Shown here: positions 61,162 through 64,000 of the stretch, in pieces | How positions within the stretch are numbered: position 1 is the first letter of the stretch | Layout of the letters: the number at the start of each line of letters is the position of its first letter | Source: Rhizobium sp. | Lineage (GTDB): Bacteria; Pseudomonadota; Alphaproteobacteria; Rhizobiales; Rhizobiaceae | Length of the DNA: 64,000 bases | Direction of reading: 5' to 3' | NCBI GenBank assembly: GCA_028290545.1 | Contig: JAQGJP010000012.1 | Location: 16,184 to 80,183 of the forward strand | Notes under the pieces: generated by a model | What the model was told of the DNA's origin: nothing | The model's input: the letters and a program-made list of their open reading frames with translations, nothing else | Database searches by the model: none | Translations under genes and position numbers: made by a program

Positions 61162-61353
61162 ATGAAAAGACTTGGCGCCGTCGTTCTTCTTATCGCAATC
61201 GCATTCTCCGCCACCGTCAGCACAGGCGAAGCCGGATGGAAGAAGCGCGGCTGGTATATGAAGAAGCAAGGCGTCAATTGCGTCATGCGCAAGGTCACGG
61301 TGGTCACGGGCTACGGCAAGGTCGTCGTCCAGAAGGTCCGTGTGTGCGGTTGA
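61162..61353 (+). CDS. 63-residue exported protein, hypothetical
   Basis: A short protein with a Sec signal peptide (LGAVVLLIAIAFSATVSTGEA) and a basic mature part with two cysteines (NCVMRKVTVVTGYGKVVVQK, then VRVC). An ATG with CCGGGGAAATC upstream supports it. No family recognised. Confidence 0.65.
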   Translation: MKRLGAVVLLIAIAFSATVSTGEAGWKKRGWYMKKQGVNCVMRKVTVVTGYGKVVVQKVRVCG

Positions 61354-61455
61354 ACGACGCGCGCCTGCGGTTAAACCTTTGGAAACGACGATGACGCTAT
61401 AGTCGGCTCATTCTTGTGGCTGGACGGCTCGGGGTATGGGCCGCGGAGTATTGCG

Positions 61456-62523
61456 TTGAAGATCGGCCTGCCCAAAATCCGGATTACCCGGAAAGTATTG
61501 CTCATTTCGGTCGGCATGCTGGCGCTTCTCGCCGGCTCCGGTGCCGCGGCACTCTATGTCGGCGCGGACAAATTCATGGACCCGGTAGAAGCCAGCCCGA
61601 TCGGCGGCGAATGCACCACGATCCAGACCATGGTGCTAAAGACCCCGGCCAGGCGTCTCTGGCTCCGCAAATACATTCGCATGGATCATGCCGACGGATC
61701 GGAGCGCATCAAGACGGCGTTGCGCGTTGCCGGTCTGCTGGCGAAAGCCAATGCGGTCGATCTGGTGCAAGTGAGCGTACTCGATACCAAGGGGCCGCAG
61801 ATCAGATCCGCGATGCGCGGCCGGGCGATCGGCGCCGAAGTGGTCATTGCGCTGCAGCCGAAATACCTGCCCGACATGAAGGAACCCTTCATCGTTCGCT
61901 ATTACGAGGGCATGCCGAGCGACGAGGGACGCTATTATGGCGAACGCATATCGCTCGAGATTCCGGAAATCCAGAAGCTGATGGGCGCGATGAAGAGCGT
62001 TCCCGACAAACAGGATTGCGCCGATCTTCCGAAGCCTGGCGAGAACTCCGCCGACGCCAAGGGCAAGAAACACGGCGAACAGATTGTCGGTGTCATGGGC
62101 GAGCAGCCGGCCGGCCACGAAAAGCAGACGGAGGACCACGCGGCACCCGCAGATGCCGAATCCGCGGATGCGGCGCCGAAGAAGGAGCAGTCCTTCCTCG
62201 ACAGCGTATTGAGCCTTGTCGGGCTCGGCGCGTCGGAAGAAAAGCCGGCGGAAAACCACGAAGCCAAGGCGCAGGACGACAGTCACGCCGTTGCCGAGGA
62301 GCCGATCGATGCGGCCCCGGCATCCGAAGATCATGCCGCAAAGCCTGCCGATCAGGCCGAAGACCCGGCACCCGGTGTGACCGACGAAAATGCCGTGGAG
62401 CATCAGCCCGTGAAAGCCGAGGACCACGGCGAAACGCCGAAAGCCGATAAGGCCGGGGAAAAGCATGTCGCGGCTGAACCGGCCGGCCACGATGCCCTGC
62501 CGATCGAGAATGACGCACATTAG
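61456..62523 (+). CDS. membrane-anchored protein with long acidic low-complexity tail
   Basis: A 355-residue protein: short basic start, one membrane helix (VLLISVGMLALLAGSGAAAL), a folded-looking region to about residue 195 (NAVDLVQVSVLDTKGPQIRS, FIVRYYEGMPSDEGRYYGER) and a tail of about 150 residues rich in Ala, Glu, Asp, His and Lys (repeated EDHA/AEDH-like runs). The start is TTG at 61456 after GCGGAG. The folded part probably lies in the periplasm. Function unknown. Confidence 0.65.
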   Translation: MKIGLPKIRITRKVLLISVGMLALLAGSGAAALYVGADKFMDPVEASPIGGECTTIQTMVLKTPARRLWLRKYIRMDHADGSERIKTALRVAGLLAKANAVDLVQVSVLDTKGPQIRSAMRGRAIGAEVVIALQPKYLPDMKEPFIVRYYEGMPSDEGRYYGERISLEIPEIQKLMGAMKSVPDKQDCADLPKPGENSADAKGKKHGEQIVGVMGEQPAGHEKQTEDHAAPADAESADAAPKKEQSFLDSVLSLVGLGASEEKPAENHEAKAQDDSHAVAEEPIDAAPASEDHAAKPADQAEDPAPGVTDENAVEHQPVKAEDHGETPKADKAGEKHVAAEPAGHDALPIENDAH

Positions 62524-62608
62524 CGGCACTTTACCTGCTGAATTACTTTCAGCCAACGCAGCGGACGGCTTCGGCGCCGGTTAGTACTCCATATGATCGA
62601 CCATTCGC

Positions 62609-64000
62609 TCAATCCGCCTTGCTGCGGCGGGCCGGGAACAGGATGACGTCGCGGATCGACGGTGCATTGGTGAGCAGCATGATCAGGCGGTCGACACCGA
62701 TGCCGAGGCCACCGGCCGGCGGCATGCCCTGGTCGATCGCATCGAGAAACTCGTCGTCCAGCTGCTTTTCCTTCTCGCCGCGCGCATGGGCCTGCTCAAG
62801 CTGTTCGACCATGCGCTTGCGCTGTTCCTGCGGATCGTTGAGTTCCGAAAAGGCATTGCCCAGTTCCCAGGCGTTGCAATAGGTCTCGAAACGCTCGACC
62901 AGGCGCGGCTCGCCCGGCACTTCCTTGGCAAAGGGCGAAATATCCTTGGGGAAATGCGTCACGTGGCTCGGCTGGATCAGCGTACCCTCGACCTTCTCCT
63001 CGAAGAGGAAGGCCAGGCATTCGCCCCAGGTCCAATCCTTTTCGACGGCAAAGCCGGCGGCCTTGGCGGCGGCGCGGGCTTCCTCGTCGGTCTTCATCGC
63101 CAGGAAGTCGATGCCGGAGGCTTCCTTGACGGCATCCGGCATGGGAACCCGCTTGAACGGACCCCTGAAGGAAATCTGCTTGTCGCCGAATGCGAATTCG
63201 GTCGTGCCGTGGATCGACATGGCCAACTCGCTGAACATCCGCTCGACGAGACCCATGATGTCCTCGTAGTCGGCATAGGCCCAGTAGCATTCCATCATCG
63301 TGAATTCGGGATTGTGCCGGGTGGAAACACCTTCGTTGCGGAAGTTGCGGTTGATCTCGAACACCTTGTCGGTGAGGCCCGAGACCAATGTGCGCTTGAG
63401 GTAAAGCTCCGGCGCGATGCGGAGATACATATCGAGCTTCAGCGTGTTGTGATGCGTCTTGAACGGCTCGGCCGTCGCACCGCCATAGACCGAATGCAGC
63501 ATAGGCGTCTCGACTTCCATGAAGCCGTCGTTTTCCATGAAACGGCGGATGCCGGAGAGAATGCGCGAGCGCTGCTGGAAACGCAGCTTGGATTCCTCGT
63601 TGGTCATGATGTCGAGATGGCGCTTGCGGTAGCGGATCTCGATATCGGAAACGCCGTGCCACTTTTCGGGCATCGGCAGCAGTGTCTTGGTCAGCATGGT
63701 GATCTGCCGGGCGTTGATGGTCAGTTCGCCGCGCTTGGTGCGGCGGACGACGCCGGTCACGCCGATGATGTCGCCGATATCGATCAGCGGCAGCAGCGCG
63801 CGCGCCTCTTCCGGCGTGGTGTCCTTGTGCGAAAAGATCTGGATCTTGCCGCCGGCGTCGTGGACATCCATGAACATGCCGGAATTGCGCGAGGACTAGA
63901 CCCGGCCGTAGACGGTGTCGACGTCGGATGTCTCGGTGTCGGGCTCAAGGCTCTCGTATTTCGCGTCCAGTTCGGCATTGGTAATCGTGCGGTGGAAATG
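62609..64000 (-). CDS. lysS: lysyl-tRNA synthetase, 5' end outside the window, with an in-frame TAG
   Basis: A class II lysyl-tRNA synthetase (motifs FRNEGVSTRHNPEFTMMECY and GGLGIGVDRLIMLLTN) running off the right end. Upstream of the longest open frame the sequence continues in the same frame as HFHRTITNAELDAKYESLEP, then VDTVYGRV, but TAG (63898-63896 on the minus strand) stands before SSRNSGMFMD, where LysS proteins have Tyr. A single C-to-G change (TAC to TAG) explains it. The enzyme is essential, so this is a sequencing error, a tolerated or suppressed nonsense codon, or a disrupted copy. If translation restarted at the Met codons just after it, the first half of the anticodon-binding domain would be missing. 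Confidence 0.9.

Noticed and set aside
63896..63898. Pyrrolysine or other programmed recoding at the lysS TAG
   Set aside because: The position is a conserved tyrosine in LysS proteins and no recoding machinery is seen; a base change or sequencing error is simpler.

Overview
The window comes from a GC-rich alphaproteobacterium, most likely a member of the Rhizobiaceae. The main reasons are a complete alpha-glucoside locus in the order known from Sinorhizobium (aglR / aglE-F-G-A-K), rhizobial palindromic intergenic repeats, dense operons with 1-4 base overlaps, and a range of betaine/carnitine and ABC uptake genes typical of soil and plant-associated rhizobia. It reads as chromosome; I saw no phage genes, transposases, tRNA or rRNA genes, or CRISPR array.

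Region 1 (1-6.3 kb) is an operon-like run that fits gamma-butyrobetaine breakdown to glycine betaine: carnitine 3-dehydrogenase fused to a thioesterase, an acyl-CoA dehydrogenase, an ADP-forming acyl-CoA synthetase and a CaiD-like hydratase. Three palindromic repeat elements sit in its gaps. Region 2 (6.3-21.3 kb) is mixed housekeeping: an orphan response regulator, DUF952-pyrD, a HigB-like toxin with an odd partner, a MATE exporter, three methyltransferase or redox-stress genes, an Rrf2 regulator with a perfect operator-like palindrome, the ligase-associated helicase/PdeM pair, an HxlR regulator, and a TSUP permease with a TIGR02186 protein.

Region 3 (21.3-36.6 kb) is the most interesting part. 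A four-gene overlapping operon (two PYROXD2-type FAD oxidoreductases, a GcvT/DmdA-type folate-dependent demethylase-like protein and an 84-residue protein) faces a phosphoethanolamine-methyltransferase-like gene and a BetI-type repressor. A DapA-like protein that has lost its catalytic residues and a Rieske oxygenase follow. The divergent promoter and the Rieske promoter share one BetI-like palindrome with identical flanks. Next comes an HIBADH-family dehydrogenase / GMC oxidoreductase / LysR operon opposite a non-pyrrolysine MttB-family methyltransferase. I infer that Regions 1 and 3 could form one route: gamma-butyrobetaine to carnitine to glycine betaine (or a related quaternary amine) and then stepwise demethylation.

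Region 4 (36.7-44.6 kb) is aglK-A-G-F-E with divergent aglR and two LacI-type operators. Region 5 (44.6-54.2 kb) is an AraC regulator opposite an operon with two paralogous aldehyde dehydrogenases around a branched-chain-type ABC importer and a short-chain dehydrogenase, probably for uptake and oxidation of an alcohol or aldehyde, perhaps aromatic. Region 6 (54.2-61 kb) carries a MerR-XRE-cupin regulator divergent from gabT-gabD, a dioxygenase gene remnant, a second HigBA-type toxin-antitoxin pair and an ALDH7 dehydrogenase (lysine catabolism). Region 7 (61-64 kb) has two unknown exported or membrane proteins and lysS, which runs off the window and carries an in-frame TAG at a position that is normally tyrosine.
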